Shown: in pieces, positions 1-8,121 of the stretch | Layout of the letters: each line of letters opens with the position of its first letter | How positions within the stretch are numbered: position 1 is the stretch's first letter | Assembly (NCBI GenBank): GCA_937896505.1 | Contig: CALBNP010000203.1 | Location: 1-64,000, forward strand | From: an uncultured Bacteroidales bacterium | GTDB lineage: Bacteria; Bacteroidota; Bacteroidia; Bacteroidales; F082 | DNA: 64,000 nt | Direction of reading: 5' to 3' | Notes under the pieces: generated by a model | Databases searched by the model: none | What the model was told of the DNA's origin: nothing | What the model saw: only the letters and a program-made list of their open reading frames with translations | Program-made: the position numbers and the translations under genes

Positions 1-199
1 TCAACTGCACGATGCCGAAAGGCGCACAGGCACCCGGAAAAGTGTGTCCCATGCCGTTGGTTCCAATGATTGGATTGACATATTGTATGTAATTCTTGGT
101 AGGTCCGTCTGTAGAGACGCGATTCATCGCGTCTTGGTTATTACATGAAACGAAATTTACCAAAACAATGATTGACAATAAGATATGACGTAATCTCAT
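1..199 (-). CDS. GH92 alpha-mannosidase lipoprotein, N-terminal fragment (cut by window edge)
   Basis: The minus strand reads open from ATG at 199 to the window edge (66 codons). The product starts with a lipoprotein signal peptide whose lipobox Cys lies in LVNFVSCNN. After a short linker comes YVNPIIGTNGMGHTFPGA, then PFGIVQL, which is the characteristic N-terminus of glycoside hydrolase family 92 exo-alpha-mannosidases. GH92 enzymes trim mannose from N-glycans, mostly at the Bacteroidota cell surface or in the periplasm. This fits the PNGase F-like genes at 5-13 kb. The linker between lipobox and enzyme (DAMNRVST) is encoded by a GAGACG palindrome at 111-134. Catalytic residues lie outside the window, so activity cannot be judged; the family call rests on the N-terminal signature. 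Confidence 0.8.
   Translation of the reverse strand, partial: MRLRHILLSIIVLVNFVSCNNQDAMNRVSTDGPTKNYIQYVNPIIGTNGMGHTFPGACAPFGIVQL
111..134. repeat. GAGACG palindrome, copy inside the GH92 coding sequence
   Basis: GTAGAGACGCGA-TTCA-TCGCGTCT has an 8-bp stem (AGACGCGA/TCGCGTCT) and a 4-base loop. It belongs to the same family as 4844-4871 and 50240-50392. It is read in frame as part of the lipoprotein linker. Confidence 0.8.
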
Positions 200-291
200 G
201 TGTTTTTAATTTATGATTCGTGGTGTAAAAATACGAAAAAATGAAATCAGCACACAAAGACTCAATTTGTTGCAAGAATTGGATTTTTGAT

Positions 292-299
292 TATTTTTG
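292..299 (+). promoter_or_regulatory. Bacteroidota -7 promoter box
   Basis: TATTTTTG matches the TAnnTTTG consensus. It would start transcription near 305, giving a leader of about 95 bases to the ATG at 401, or a very short leader to the in-frame ATG at 314. Confidence 0.5.
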
Positions 300-400
300 C
301 ATTCCTGATTCCGATGAGCGGCATGATTCATGTTTTTTATGGAAAAGCAACTCATAATCAGCACATTACAACAAAGAATAATGATAAAAAAATAGAAGTT

Positions 401-712
401 ATGTACCAAATTTTTAAAGACCAGCTCGAAAAATCGAAACTTATCATCACTGGGATTAAGCGCAACGCTCGCATGGGTCGCGAGGCGGGTGTTGCCGAAA
501 ACGCTCTCCTGAAAATGGAAGACGACTGCAAACGCCTTGAAGCTCTTTCGGCCGAACTCGACAAGATGCAAGAAGAAGCCAAGAAGAAAAGCGAAGAGGC
601 TCATCGCGCCATGGAACAGCTGAAGAAGGACACGCTCGTCGTCAAGAAAGCCATCAAGGCGAAATACGACTCCACATGGTGGTGCAAGTTCGGCATTCCC
701 GACAAGAGATAA
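401..712 (+). CDS. Small coiled-coil protein of unknown function (103 aa)
   Basis: The product is soluble and highly charged, with no signal peptide. Residues 30-85 form a strongly predicted heptad-type helix (ENALLKMEDDCKRLEALSAE, then KMQEEAKKKSEEAHRAME), followed by a Trp/Cys-containing tail STWWCKFGIP. The start at 401 is chosen because the protein-like composition begins there; in-frame ATGs at 287 and 314 would add an unconvincing N-terminus. A strong terminator follows directly at 731-766. I do not recognise the family. Overlapping antisense reading frames lack comparable composition. Confidence 0.6.
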   Translation: MYQIFKDQLEKSKLIITGIKRNARMGREAGVAENALLKMEDDCKRLEALSAELDKMQEEAKKKSEEAHRAMEQLKKDTLVVKKAIKAKYDSTWWCKFGIPDKR

Positions 713-730
713 TCGAATAGAAAAAAACAA

Positions 731-766
731 AAATGGACTGGCCAATCGGTCAGTCCATTTTGTTTT
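731..766. terminator. Bidirectional rho-independent terminator
   Basis: The perfect 10-bp stem AAATGGACTG/CAGTCCATTT (extended inward by GCC/GGT) is flanked by A-runs on the left and T-runs on the right. It sits between the convergent genes ending at 712 (+) and 785 (-) and serves both. Confidence 0.85.
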
Positions 767-784
767 CAGAGGTAAAAACTACGG

Positions 785-1975
785 TTACTTCACTACAACT
801 CTCAGCATTTCGCTTGAGCCGTTGCCGAAGACCTTCACAATATAGACGCCAGCCTGCAAAGCCTTCACGTCAATCAGTGCATTGCTGCTTTCCATCACCT
901 TCTGGCCAGCGATGTTGTAGATTTCAGCCTTCTCGAAGCCTTCGCCGTCAACGCTAATCATGTCGGTGGCTGGGTTCGGGTAGAGGTTGAAAGCGGTGTT
1001 CTGGGTCATTTCGTTGGTGGAGAGAATGATATCGGCATAAACCATCGTCACTTTCGAAGCTTCAAAGTTCTTGCTCTTTTCATTGTAAGCGTAAGGCATG
1101 ATGATTTCGGTAGAGAAACCGCTAATCCACTCGCCGTTAATCAACAGATAAGCAATGCCTTGTGTAGCATTTCCATTGTTATCGTAGGCATATTCAGTCT
1201 TTGCAATTTCACCCCAATCGCCAGTCCAGACATCATACAATACCGAAATATAGACCAGTCCATCATAATTATAAGTCATTCTCATGACATTGACCCAACT
1301 GTTATCTTCCCATTCCTGAGCAATCTCGGTGGCAACATTGAAATCACCATTATATGAAACAAGGACTCGTGTCTCGTTCTGCCAAGCGCCTTGTTGCATG
1401 TATTGTTCCACAATTTCATATCCATCCATCGAATAGGTGATAGTGACCAAGTTGTCGGCATTCCAAACGCCACTCCAACCACTGTAGAGGATGCGGGTTT
1501 CATTATTTGAATAGGTGTAGTTCTCCTTCTCCTCATTCACCCAAGCACCATTTTCCCACTCTTGGATAATGATTTCATCAGGAGTGTCATCGCTGTTATA
1601 GGTGCAGATTTGCTTTGATTCATTCACCCAAGCACCATTTTCCCATTCTTGAGCCAAAATAGCCAATGGGTTGCCATTCCAATCGTATTCATAAGTCACC
1701 AACTCATAATTCACCCAATTGCCATTGACTCTTTCCTGTGTCAGCTCCTCAAGAAGATAGTAATCATATTCATCGTAAGAATAAGTCACCTGATAATTTC
1801 CTTCATTATCGGTGTAGTTGGCCGAAACCGGTTCATACAGGCTTTCATCAGACTTTTGGAAACGCTGTTGTGCAAATGCCTTGGCCTTAGCCATTCTGTC
1901 GCTACGTTGGGCAAAAACATTGCCACTGCCGAAAACCATCATTGCGATGGCGAGAGTAAAGATCAATTTCTTCAT
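785..1975 (-). CDS. T9SS-secreted protein with WENGAWVN repeats
   Basis: A 396-aa exported protein with an N-terminal signal peptide (MKKLIFTLAIAMMVFGSG). The middle (about residues 50-310) is built of degenerate repeats of the form QEWENGAWVNE followed by a YTY(D/S)NN strand, a beta-rich pattern seen in several Bacteroidota cell-surface proteins. The last 70 residues are a type-A T9SS sorting domain (LYPNPATDMISV, YNIAGQKV, LQAGVYIVKV). It should therefore cross the outer membrane by the Por system and be anchored or released. No enzymatic motif is visible. A -7 box lies at 2013-2020, giving a leader of roughly 35 bases. Confidence 0.8.
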   Translation of the reverse strand: MKKLIFTLAIAMMVFGSGNVFAQRSDRMAKAKAFAQQRFQKSDESLYEPVSANYTDNEGNYQVTYSYDEYDYYLLEELTQERVNGNWVNYELVTYEYDWNGNPLAILAQEWENGAWVNESKQICTYNSDDTPDEIIIQEWENGAWVNEEKENYTYSNNETRILYSGWSGVWNADNLVTITYSMDGYEIVEQYMQQGAWQNETRVLVSYNGDFNVATEIAQEWEDNSWVNVMRMTYNYDGLVYISVLYDVWTGDWGEIAKTEYAYDNNGNATQGIAYLLINGEWISGFSTEIIMPYAYNEKSKNFEASKVTMVYADIILSTNEMTQNTAFNLYPNPATDMISVDGEGFEKAEIYNIAGQKVMESSNALIDVKALQAGVYIVKVFGNGSSEMLRVVVK

Positions 1976-2012
1976 AATTAATACTTGATAAGGTTAAACA
2001 TTAAATCGGTTG

Positions 2013-2020
2013 CAAAAATA
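2013..2020 (-). promoter_or_regulatory. -7 promoter box for the gene at 785-1975
   Basis: On the minus strand this reads TATTTTTG (TAnnTTTG consensus), 38 bases upstream of the ATG at 1975. Confidence 0.55.
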
Positions 2021-2032
2021 CAAAGTTTCCGA

Positions 2033-3202
2033 TTAATTAGTGGCTTTTTTCGTTCGTATGAGAACCTTGTTTTCGCCTCTCAGCGTAGTAGCAAAGACAA
2101 AAAACTCATCACCATCGGCAAGCTTCAGGGTCTTGCGCAACTCAGCGACCGAAAGCGGAAAATTGCGCGTTGCGAGACTGGCTTTTTCGACATCCGAGAA
2201 CAACGTCTGCTTCACTTTCTTGCTGTAGGGTGCCCACGATTCCACCTCAAAAACGCGCCCGGGAAAATCCGACACGAAATCGCAAGAAGTGTATAGATTG
2301 CTGTTTTTGTGCAATTTAGAAACACCAAATCGTTGACAAAGCAATTTGAAACATCCTGCTTTCATCAAGGCTGCATTAGGCTCGTAAAGATAGTTTGAAA
2401 CGCCATCGGCAAGCGTCAACTGGCTTTCGTTCTCTTCCTCCATCGTGTAGCTGACCACAGACTGACCCGATGAGAGGTTCACACAAGTGACTCGGATAGG
2501 ACCCGAAAAACCATTTTCAAGAATGACGACCAGCTCCTTGCATTCGTTTGCCACGGCAACGACATGAACCTCTTTCACACAGCGCAATTCGCCCAAAGCC
2601 TTGCTGATATCCAACATGGGCGACAACTTAACCATCACACGACGCGCCTTTTGCAGCAGGACATCTTGCAGTTCAACGACATTAGGCGTGCAATCGGCTA
2701 TCGAAACGGTCTTTCGTCCATACTGGTCGCGGCGGGCAGGGTCGAGAAAGATACAATCCACTGGTTCACAACGATTCAAAAAATCTTCTGCGGTCTCATT
2801 ATTGACTCTGATTTCATCCTTCAAGACCGCAAAATTATGCTTCGCCAAATCGCAAAGTTCTGGCTTCATTTCAACATAATCTGAACTTTTGAAATGCTGG
2901 GAGATGAAATGACAATCCACGCCCAAACCTCCAGTAAGGTCGGCAAAAGTATTGCCTTCCAACAAGTTGGATTTATATTCAGCGGTCATCTCAGAAGAAC
3001 ACTGCTCAACGGAAAGATGAACCGGAAAGAGCAAGTCGTCGTTTTCGCTCCACGATGGCACCTTTTTTTTCAAAAGCTGGCGTGCTGCTATCTGGCGCAA
3101 TGCCAAATCAAAATCGACGCCAACGGGTGCCTTCTTCAAGGCTAAATCGTTGACATCGGAAGCAATATGCGAAGTTATGAACTGGCGTGTTTCGAAATTC
3201 AT
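2033..3202 (-). CDS. Class I SAM-dependent methyltransferase, THUMP-like C-terminus
   Basis: A 389-aa cytoplasmic protein. The SAM-binding core is visible: NTFADLTGGLGVDCHFIS (motif I) at about residues 98-115, and DCIFLDPARRDQYGRK (motif IV, DPAR) further on. The DPAR motif and overall order match a Bacteroidota family of putative RNA methyltransferases with a C-terminal THUMP-like domain (residues about 320-389). The ATG at 3202 is preferred: it matches the conserved-looking start MNFETRQFI, and a -7 box ends only four bases upstream. A longer frame to 3310 would run through the terminator of the neighbour. The exact RNA substrate cannot be told from sequence. Confidence 0.75.
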   Translation of the reverse strand: MNFETRQFITSHIASDVNDLALKKAPVGVDFDLALRQIAARQLLKKKVPSWSENDDLLFPVHLSVEQCSSEMTAEYKSNLLEGNTFADLTGGLGVDCHFISQHFKSSDYVEMKPELCDLAKHNFAVLKDEIRVNNETAEDFLNRCEPVDCIFLDPARRDQYGRKTVSIADCTPNVVELQDVLLQKARRVMVKLSPMLDISKALGELRCVKEVHVVAVANECKELVVILENGFSGPIRVTCVNLSSGQSVVSYTMEEENESQLTLADGVSNYLYEPNAALMKAGCFKLLCQRFGVSKLHKNSNLYTSCDFVSDFPGRVFEVESWAPYSKKVKQTLFSDVEKASLATRNFPLSVAELRKTLKLADGDEFFVFATTLRGENKVLIRTKKATN

Positions 3203-3206
3203 GTCA

Positions 3207-3214
3207 CAAAAATA
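3207..3214 (-). promoter_or_regulatory. -7 promoter box, methyltransferase gene (near-leaderless)
   Basis: Minus-strand TATTTTTG ends at 3207, with four bases between it and the ATG whose A is 3202. The transcript should start at or next to the start codon. Confidence 0.5.
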
Positions 3215-3215
3215 A

Positions 3216-3241
3216 AAAAAGCCATCGTTGGATGGCTTTTT
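3216..3241. terminator. Rho-independent terminator downstream of the pseudouridine synthase
   Basis: The stem AAAAAGCCATC/GATGGCTTTTT (11 bp, loop GTTG) has a T-run on either strand. It ends the minus-strand gene at 3262-4713. Confidence 0.8.
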
Positions 3242-3261
3242 CGTTATCAAAAAATCGTGAA

Positions 3262-4713
3262 TTAGATCTTTTTCAGCATAGCGACCTCTTGGTCGGTGAG
3301 GAAACGCCACTCGCCACGAGGAAGTTTGTACTTGTCGAGACCAGCAAACATCACGCGGTCGAGCTTTTCGACTTCGTAACCGAGATGTTCGAAGATACGA
3401 CGGACGATGCGGTTACGGCCCGAATGCAGTTCGATACCGATTTCCTTCTTCGTTTCGTCGCCTTCGACGTATGCGATTGAATCGGCAGCGATGAAACCAT
3501 CGTCCAATTCGATGCCTTCGGCAATGCGAAGCATATCGTTCTTAGTCAAAGGCTTATCCAATGAAACTTGGTAAAGTTTTGCGATTTCGCTGCTTGGGTG
3601 AGTCAATTTCTTGGTCAGTTCGCCATCGTTGGTGAAAAGCAGCAAACCTGTGGTCAACTTGTCGAGACGACCGACGGGGAAAATGCGTTCTTCGCAGACA
3701 CCCTGCACCAGTTCCATCACAGTATCACGTTCGAATGGGTCATCAGAAGTGGTAATATAACCTTTAGGCTTGTTAAGAAGCACATAACGAAGCTTTTCGC
3801 GGTTCAGGGTTTGACCACCATAAACCACCTTGTCTTCGGTCTTTACCTTGAAGCCCATAGTTGTGACCACTTCGCCATTCACGGTCACGCAGCCAGCCTT
3901 AATCAGGTCGTCGGCCTCACGGCGCGAGCAGATGCCACAGTCAGCCAAATATTTATTCAAGCGGATTTCGCCCGTTGCCTTTGGACGGTCATACATTGGG
4001 TCCTTTTCTCTGACATAACCCTTGCGGCCACGACGTGGAGCCTCTTCTTCATTGTCATCGAAACGACGACGTGGGCGGTCTTCAAAACGGCGTTCTCCGC
4101 GTGGTTTATCATCATCGAAACGACGGCGTGAACGGTCTTCGAAACGACGTTCGCCTCTTGGTTTGTCGTCATCAAAACGACGACGTGGACGGTCTTCGAA
4201 ACGACGTTCACGTGGTTTGTCGTCATCATCAAAACGACGGCGTGGGCGATCTTCAAAACGGCGTTCACGTGGTTTGTCGTCATCGTCAAAGCGACGGCGT
4301 GGACGGTCTTCGAAACGACGTTCACGTGGCTTGTCGTCATCTTCAAAACGACGACGTGGACGATCTTCGAAACGACGTTCACCTCTTGGCTTGTCTTCGT
4401 CATCAAAGCGACGGCGTGGGCGGTCTTCGAAACGACGTTCGCCTCTTGGCTTGTCGTCATCGTCAAAACGACGACGTGGGCGGTCTTCGAAACGACGTTC
4501 ACGTGGTTTGTCATCGTCATCAAAGCGACGGCGAGGTCTGTCATCAAAACGGCGTTCACCTCTCGGCTTATCGCCAAACTTTCTTCTTTCTCTTCCTTCA
4601 TCGTCACCCTCACGGTGATGAAATGCGAAGGTCTTGTTTTGCTGGAACTCTTCGTGATGTTCAACAGCCTTTCTGGAGCGCGGACGCTTGCCAGATCTTT
4701 CGTTTTCTGTCAT
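3262..4713 (-). CDS. RsuA/RluB-family pseudouridine synthase with Arg/Asp repeat N-terminus
   Basis: A 483-aa protein. Residues about 250-310 form an S4 RNA-binding domain (RLNKYLADCGICSRREADDL). The C-terminal 180 residues are an RsuA/RluB/E/F catalytic domain with the active-site Asp in FPVGRLDKLTTGLLLFTNDG. It should isomerise a uridine in rRNA. The N-terminal 220 residues are a disordered, highly charged tail of nine tandem copies of an 17-18-residue unit (RPRRRFDDDDKPR then GERRFED), encoded by near-identical 51-54-bp DNA repeats at about 4045-4565. Such tails occur on this enzyme family in Bacteroidota, but the copy number is high. The promoter box is at 4748-4755. The repeat array produces long spurious antisense frames, which I ignore. 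Confidence 0.9.
   Translation of the reverse strand: MTENERSGKRPRSRKAVEHHEEFQQNKTFAFHHREGDDEGRERRKFGDKPRGERRFDDRPRRRFDDDDKPRERRFEDRPRRRFDDDDKPRGERRFEDRPRRRFDDEDKPRGERRFEDRPRRRFEDDDKPRERRFEDRPRRRFDDDDKPRERRFEDRPRRRFDDDDKPRERRFEDRPRRRFDDDKPRGERRFEDRSRRRFDDDKPRGERRFEDRPRRRFDDNEEEAPRRGRKGYVREKDPMYDRPKATGEIRLNKYLADCGICSRREADDLIKAGCVTVNGEVVTTMGFKVKTEDKVVYGGQTLNREKLRYVLLNKPKGYITTSDDPFERDTVMELVQGVCEERIFPVGRLDKLTTGLLLFTNDGELTKKLTHPSSEIAKLYQVSLDKPLTKNDMLRIAEGIELDDGFIAADSIAYVEGDETKKEIGIELHSGRNRIVRRIFEHLGYEVEKLDRVMFAGLDKYKLPRGEWRFLTDQEVAMLKKI
4045..4565. repeat. Intragenic tandem repeat (nine 51-54-bp units)
   Basis: Near-identical direct repeats encode the RPRRRFDDDDKPR-ERRFED units of the pseudouridine synthase. 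Unit length changes only by whole codons (presence or absence of one Gly or Asp codon), so the frame is kept. Confidence 0.9.
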
Positions 4714-4747
4714 TTAATTAATTATTTGTGTGAAAATTTTCGGGCGG

Positions 4748-4755
4748 CAAAAGTA
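4748..4755 (-). promoter_or_regulatory. -7 promoter box for the pseudouridine synthase
   Basis: Minus-strand TACTTTTG (TAnnTTTG), about 35 bases upstream of the ATG at 4713. Confidence 0.5.
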
Positions 4756-4843
4756 GTAAAAATATGGGAATTTGAAGAATTAATCCTATTGTTTTTGATA
4801 TTAATCTCATTATTAGCGTTTTAATAATGGGCATGAAACAATA

Positions 4844-4871
4844 GTAGAGACGCGCCATAGCGCGTCTCTAC
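4844..4871. repeat. GAGACG palindrome, perfect intergenic copy
   Basis: GTAGAGACGCGC-CATA-GCGCGTCTCTAC has a perfect 12-bp stem with a 4-base loop. It is the best-preserved copy of the family seen at 111-134 and 50240-50392. It lies between the outer-membrane protein gene (stop at 4909) and the pseudouridine synthase promoter. It lacks a T-run, so it is not an obvious terminator. Confidence 0.85.
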
Positions 4872-4908
4872 AGACCGTTGATGCGCCAAATGCAATAGAC
4901 TAAATCTG

Positions 4909-5436
4909 TCACAATGTAATGTTATAACCAAATTTGAGACAAGGTATGAATCGTGACAAGTTTCCATAATTGGATGGCGCAAATTCATAAAAAATCAAAT
5001 TAATGCCAAAATCCCATTTTTTGTAATTCAAGCCAGGATATAGTGAACCATAAAAATTACCCACTTTAAATAGTTTCAGTTCTCTGTTGTCGTGAAATCC
5101 AGTAAGTAATCCAAAGATATAACCAATGCGAAGATCAACAAAAAATCTTAACTCACTGTTTGTCAAATAAAAACGATTATTTATTGTGAATGGCATGATT
5201 TTGCAATATTCTATGTCATAAATAGAACCTTTATAATCAAAAGAATAACCTATCCCTGCTCCTATTGAATAATTTGGGAAGACTTGGTAACCAAAATTGA
5301 TATATGCTGCATAATTCCTAATCACTTCAATTTCAGGACGAAGATAAAATTTAGATTCTACCATCCTATCAGATTCTTCCTGACATAAAGCATTTATTGA
5401 CAAGAAGACAGACAATAAGAAAAAGAGTTTTTTCAT
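4909..5436 (-). CDS. Putative outer-membrane beta-barrel protein (175 aa)
   Basis: A signal peptide (MKKLFFLLSVFLSINALC) is followed by alternating aromatic/hydrophobic strands such as YINFGYQVFPNYSIGAGIGY and FFVDLRIGYIFGLLTGF, ending in a strand with a C-terminal hydrophobic residue (FGYNITL). This is the look of a small eight-strand outer-membrane barrel of the OmpA/OmpW-like or 'porin family' type. The start at MKK (5436) lies 15 bp after the stop of the PNGase F-like gene, so the two are probably cotranscribed. Function unknown; no catalytic motif. Confidence 0.65.
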   Translation of the reverse strand: MKKLFFLLSVFLSINALCQEESDRMVESKFYLRPEIEVIRNYAAYINFGYQVFPNYSIGAGIGYSFDYKGSIYDIEYCKIMPFTINNRFYLTNSELRFFVDLRIGYIFGLLTGFHDNRELKLFKVGNFYGSLYPGLNYKKWDFGINLIFYEFAPSNYGNLSRFIPCLKFGYNITL

Positions 5437-5451
5437 CACAAGCAATTTAAC

Positions 5452-7998
5452 TTATCTTTCAATCATCACTTTTTGTGTCACCACGCTGCCGCCAAGCATC
5501 TTGAATGTGTAAATGCCTGCTGGCAAATGGCTTACATCGATGGTGCGCTGACCTTCGACGGTGAAATACATCACTTCTTGTCCCATCATATTGAGAACCA
5601 ATACACTGACGGCACCCTTTTCGTAGTCGGTGCTAATGGTGAGCTGATGCTTGGCAGGATTAGGATAGATATTCGCCTCGAAAGCGGGCCGTGTCTCGAC
5701 AGGTTTCACTCCGAGGAACATGTTTTCGTCGTTACTGAAGCTGATTACCTTGCCGGCAACACGAAGGATTGGGTTGTCGGGAGCTGCACAATCGGTGCAA
5801 GTCGCACCTGAAACACAATCGGGATGGTTCGGGTGGCAATAGTCGAGATAGGTTGGGTCGAACTGATAGAACAATTCGGCTTGTCCGGCAGCGAGATATT
5901 CGGTAAGGTCGAAGTCCCAAACCATGCCGATGCTGCCTGGGCACCATCCGCTGCGGTTGTAGGTCCATGTGCCGTTTTGTGGTTGGCAACTCGCTGGATT
6001 GGGCGAGCAAGTGCGCCACAAGTGTTGGTCGTATTTGTTTTGTCCGTTCACAAGGATATGATGCGTAGCCTCATAAAACTCAGCGGCATTGCCTGTGTTA
6101 TAGGTGCCATTTTGGCCGCTGCTCCAGTTATGGCCTGTAGTCGTAATCTTCAGTTCGGCAGCTTCGGTTGTCTCGCTAAACTCGTAATTGACCACTGGAA
6201 CAGGCTGCTGGTTGGCATAGTCGCCAAAACCGAAAGTGCCATACCAGATTTCATCCACATCGGCATAGAGATAATCGGGCGTGCCCTTGGTGAAAGTGAA
6301 AATCAAGGTTGGGTCGTAGCCTGAGCCATTCCAAGTTTCCATGAAGTACTCAAATTCCACCAGACCTTGCAGCAACGATGTGTAATCGGAAACATCCAAA
6401 TCGTCGGCGCACTGCACACCAAATGGGGTGATATAGCGGAACAGTTCCACCCATTCGCCACGATAGTTGCGGATTCTCATGCCACCAACACGGTCGTAGG
6501 TGTCGCAGTTGCCATTCACGCAGGTGTGGTCGTAGTGAACCATGATTTTATTGAAAGCGCCCACATGAGACGGAAGCACATAGTCGGCTCTTGCACTTTG
6601 CTGCGAAGGAGAGCAAATCAGGTCGCCATTCAAAGTGACCACATCCAAGGTGTTCTCGATATCGTTGGTGATGGTGAAATGATTGCTGAAACTCGTGGTC
6701 TTATCGCCCGATTGCGTCACAGTGATAGTCATATCGTATTCGCCAAAGGCCGATGGAGTCCACATATTATAATAATAGCCGTTCTCTGGGTCATTTGGAT
6801 ATTCCGTGTGGAGAGCGATTTCCTGTCCGTCAACAGAAGCGGTGATGTCGGTGAACTTGATGACTTCTGGATGTTCGATGTAGGCCGAAACGACAATCAT
6901 CATCGGGTGAAGCTGGTCCATATAGACCTTGGTGCCATTGTAAGGACGGCGAATCTTCAGTTCTGGTTCGTAGGCGTATGGGTCAACCACTTCGAAGCTC
7001 TTCACCACATCAGGTGCGGGAAGCCACTGCGCATTGCCAGCTTGCGAAGCCCTGAATTTCACAAGACCAGTTTCGCCCGTCAAAATCAAGACGTTACCAT
7101 CAATAGTTGCAGGACCTTCAATCATTGCGAAACTAACAGGCAATCCCGATGAAGCCGTAGCATTGAGTGTAATAGGTTCATTGAAAATCAACTGATTAGG
7201 AATGTCTTCCATCTCAATGAGTTGGGCATTGCCATCGGGTTGTTGGCGAATCAAGATGTTATCGAAAGCACCCGTTCCACCTTGTGAATGGAAGAACACG
7301 CCATCCCAAACCTGGTAGTCCGACATGTTGCCCGAACCTGGCGTAAGGTGCATGTTGACATTGGTGGCAGCAGCCTGCTGAATCCATTCGCCATCGCAAT
7401 TCGGCATCACGAAAACCGTAACGGAGCCTTCGCCACCGAAGGCATTGAAATCGAACGACATCTTGTAGCGTGCCCAACCGCCGTCCTCATAATCGAAGGC
7501 CACCGAAGTGCCATTAGGCAGATTCAGTGTGGAATGGTTGTCGGCACCTTCCTGCTTGATGCGGATATACACGCCGCCATCGTTGTCGGTCATGCCGGGA
7601 AGGATGTTGCCATCGCCATCGCCATCGAAGCCGACACCAAAGAAGCAACCCCACCAGTTGCGCTGCACATCGATTTCAAAATCCATGATGCCGCCATTTT
7701 GGAACGAAAAGTTGAAATTGTCGGAAGCCTTGCGTGTAGCGGTACGGCCCACACCAGGACCGCCGTATGGATACCACACTGCCACCGACTCGTCGGGCGA
7801 CATATCAGAGCCACACACATAGTCAATGTCAAAATCCTGTGAGTTACCTGCGGTCTGGTAATGTGTTGACCAACCATCACGGCCATTCAGGCATTGCGTT
7901 CCCGTCTGCAAATTATTGAAATCGTAAATGTATTCGACTTGAGCTGAAAGCGTAAAACTGAACAGCACACCAAGAATGAGGAATAATGATTTCTTCAT
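5452..7998 (-). CDS. PNGase F-like peptide-N-glycosidase with T9SS sorting domain (paralogue 1)
   Basis: An 848-aa exported enzyme that should release N-glycans by hydrolysing the GlcNAc-Asn bond. Order: signal peptide (1-19); lectin/jelly-roll-like region (about 25-255); two Ig-like segments (about 265-340 and 345-445); PNGase F N and C domains (about 455-760); T9SS C-terminal domain (NIYPNPAKHQLTIS to VTQKVMIER). Compared from memory with flavobacterial PNGase F, the three key acidic residues are kept: D502 in CDTYDRV (D60), E554 in FMETW (E118) and E640 in NAAEFYEATH (E206). The signatures EWVELFRYITPFGV, GTPDY and RSGWCPG are also present. The start MKKSLF (7998) is chosen because an upstream Met at 8025 would fall on the promoter box at 8023-8030. 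Confidence 0.85.
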   Translation of the reverse strand: MKKSLFLILGVLFSFTLSAQVEYIYDFNNLQTGTQCLNGRDGWSTHYQTAGNSQDFDIDYVCGSDMSPDESVAVWYPYGGPGVGRTATRKASDNFNFSFQNGGIMDFEIDVQRNWWGCFFGVGFDGDGDGNILPGMTDNDGGVYIRIKQEGADNHSTLNLPNGTSVAFDYEDGGWARYKMSFDFNAFGGEGSVTVFVMPNCDGEWIQQAAATNVNMHLTPGSGNMSDYQVWDGVFFHSQGGTGAFDNILIRQQPDGNAQLIEMEDIPNQLIFNEPITLNATASSGLPVSFAMIEGPATIDGNVLILTGETGLVKFRASQAGNAQWLPAPDVVKSFEVVDPYAYEPELKIRRPYNGTKVYMDQLHPMMIVVSAYIEHPEVIKFTDITASVDGQEIALHTEYPNDPENGYYYNMWTPSAFGEYDMTITVTQSGDKTTSFSNHFTITNDIENTLDVVTLNGDLICSPSQQSARADYVLPSHVGAFNKIMVHYDHTCVNGNCDTYDRVGGMRIRNYRGEWVELFRYITPFGVQCADDLDVSDYTSLLQGLVEFEYFMETWNGSGYDPTLIFTFTKGTPDYLYADVDEIWYGTFGFGDYANQQPVPVVNYEFSETTEAAELKITTTGHNWSSGQNGTYNTGNAAEFYEATHHILVNGQNKYDQHLWRTCSPNPASCQPQNGTWTYNRSGWCPGSIGMVWDFDLTEYLAAGQAELFYQFDPTYLDYCHPNHPDCVSGATCTDCAAPDNPILRVAGKVISFSNDENMFLGVKPVETRPAFEANIYPNPAKHQLTISTDYEKGAVSVLVLNMMGQEVMYFTVEGQRTIDVSHLPAGIYTFKMLGGSVVTQKVMIER

Positions 7999-8022
7999 AG
8001 TAGATTGATTTTTAAATTTGTG

Positions 8023-8030
8023 CAAAAATA
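8023..8030 (-). promoter_or_regulatory. -7 promoter box for PNGase paralogue 1
   Basis: Minus-strand TATTTTTG, 25 bases from the ATG at 7998. It gives this gene its own promoter after the proS terminator. Confidence 0.6.
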
Positions 8031-8071
8031 GGAATTATCGGAAAAACTGCAATGATATTTGAGCATAACGC

Positions 8072-8101
8072 AAAAAAAGGCAGCCTTGAAAGGCTGCCTT
8101 A
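8072..8101 (-). terminator. Rho-independent terminator of proS
   Basis: AAGGCAGCC/GGCTGCCTT (9-bp stem, 6-base loop, extendable to 11 bp), followed on the minus strand by seven T. It lies 21 bp past the proS stop. Confidence 0.85.
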
Positions 8102-8121
8102 TCTAAACGTATGTGATAACC

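Noticed and set aside
3957..4664. Long alternative frames (minus 235 codons, plus 198 and 228 codons) over the Arg/Asp repeats
   Set aside because: They arise because the DNA repeat unit is stop-free in several frames; only the minus-strand frame continuing into the pseudouridine synthase domain is credible.
6367..7152. A 261-codon plus-strand open frame
   Set aside because: Antisense shadow of PNGase paralogue 1, which has complete domain structure on the minus strand.
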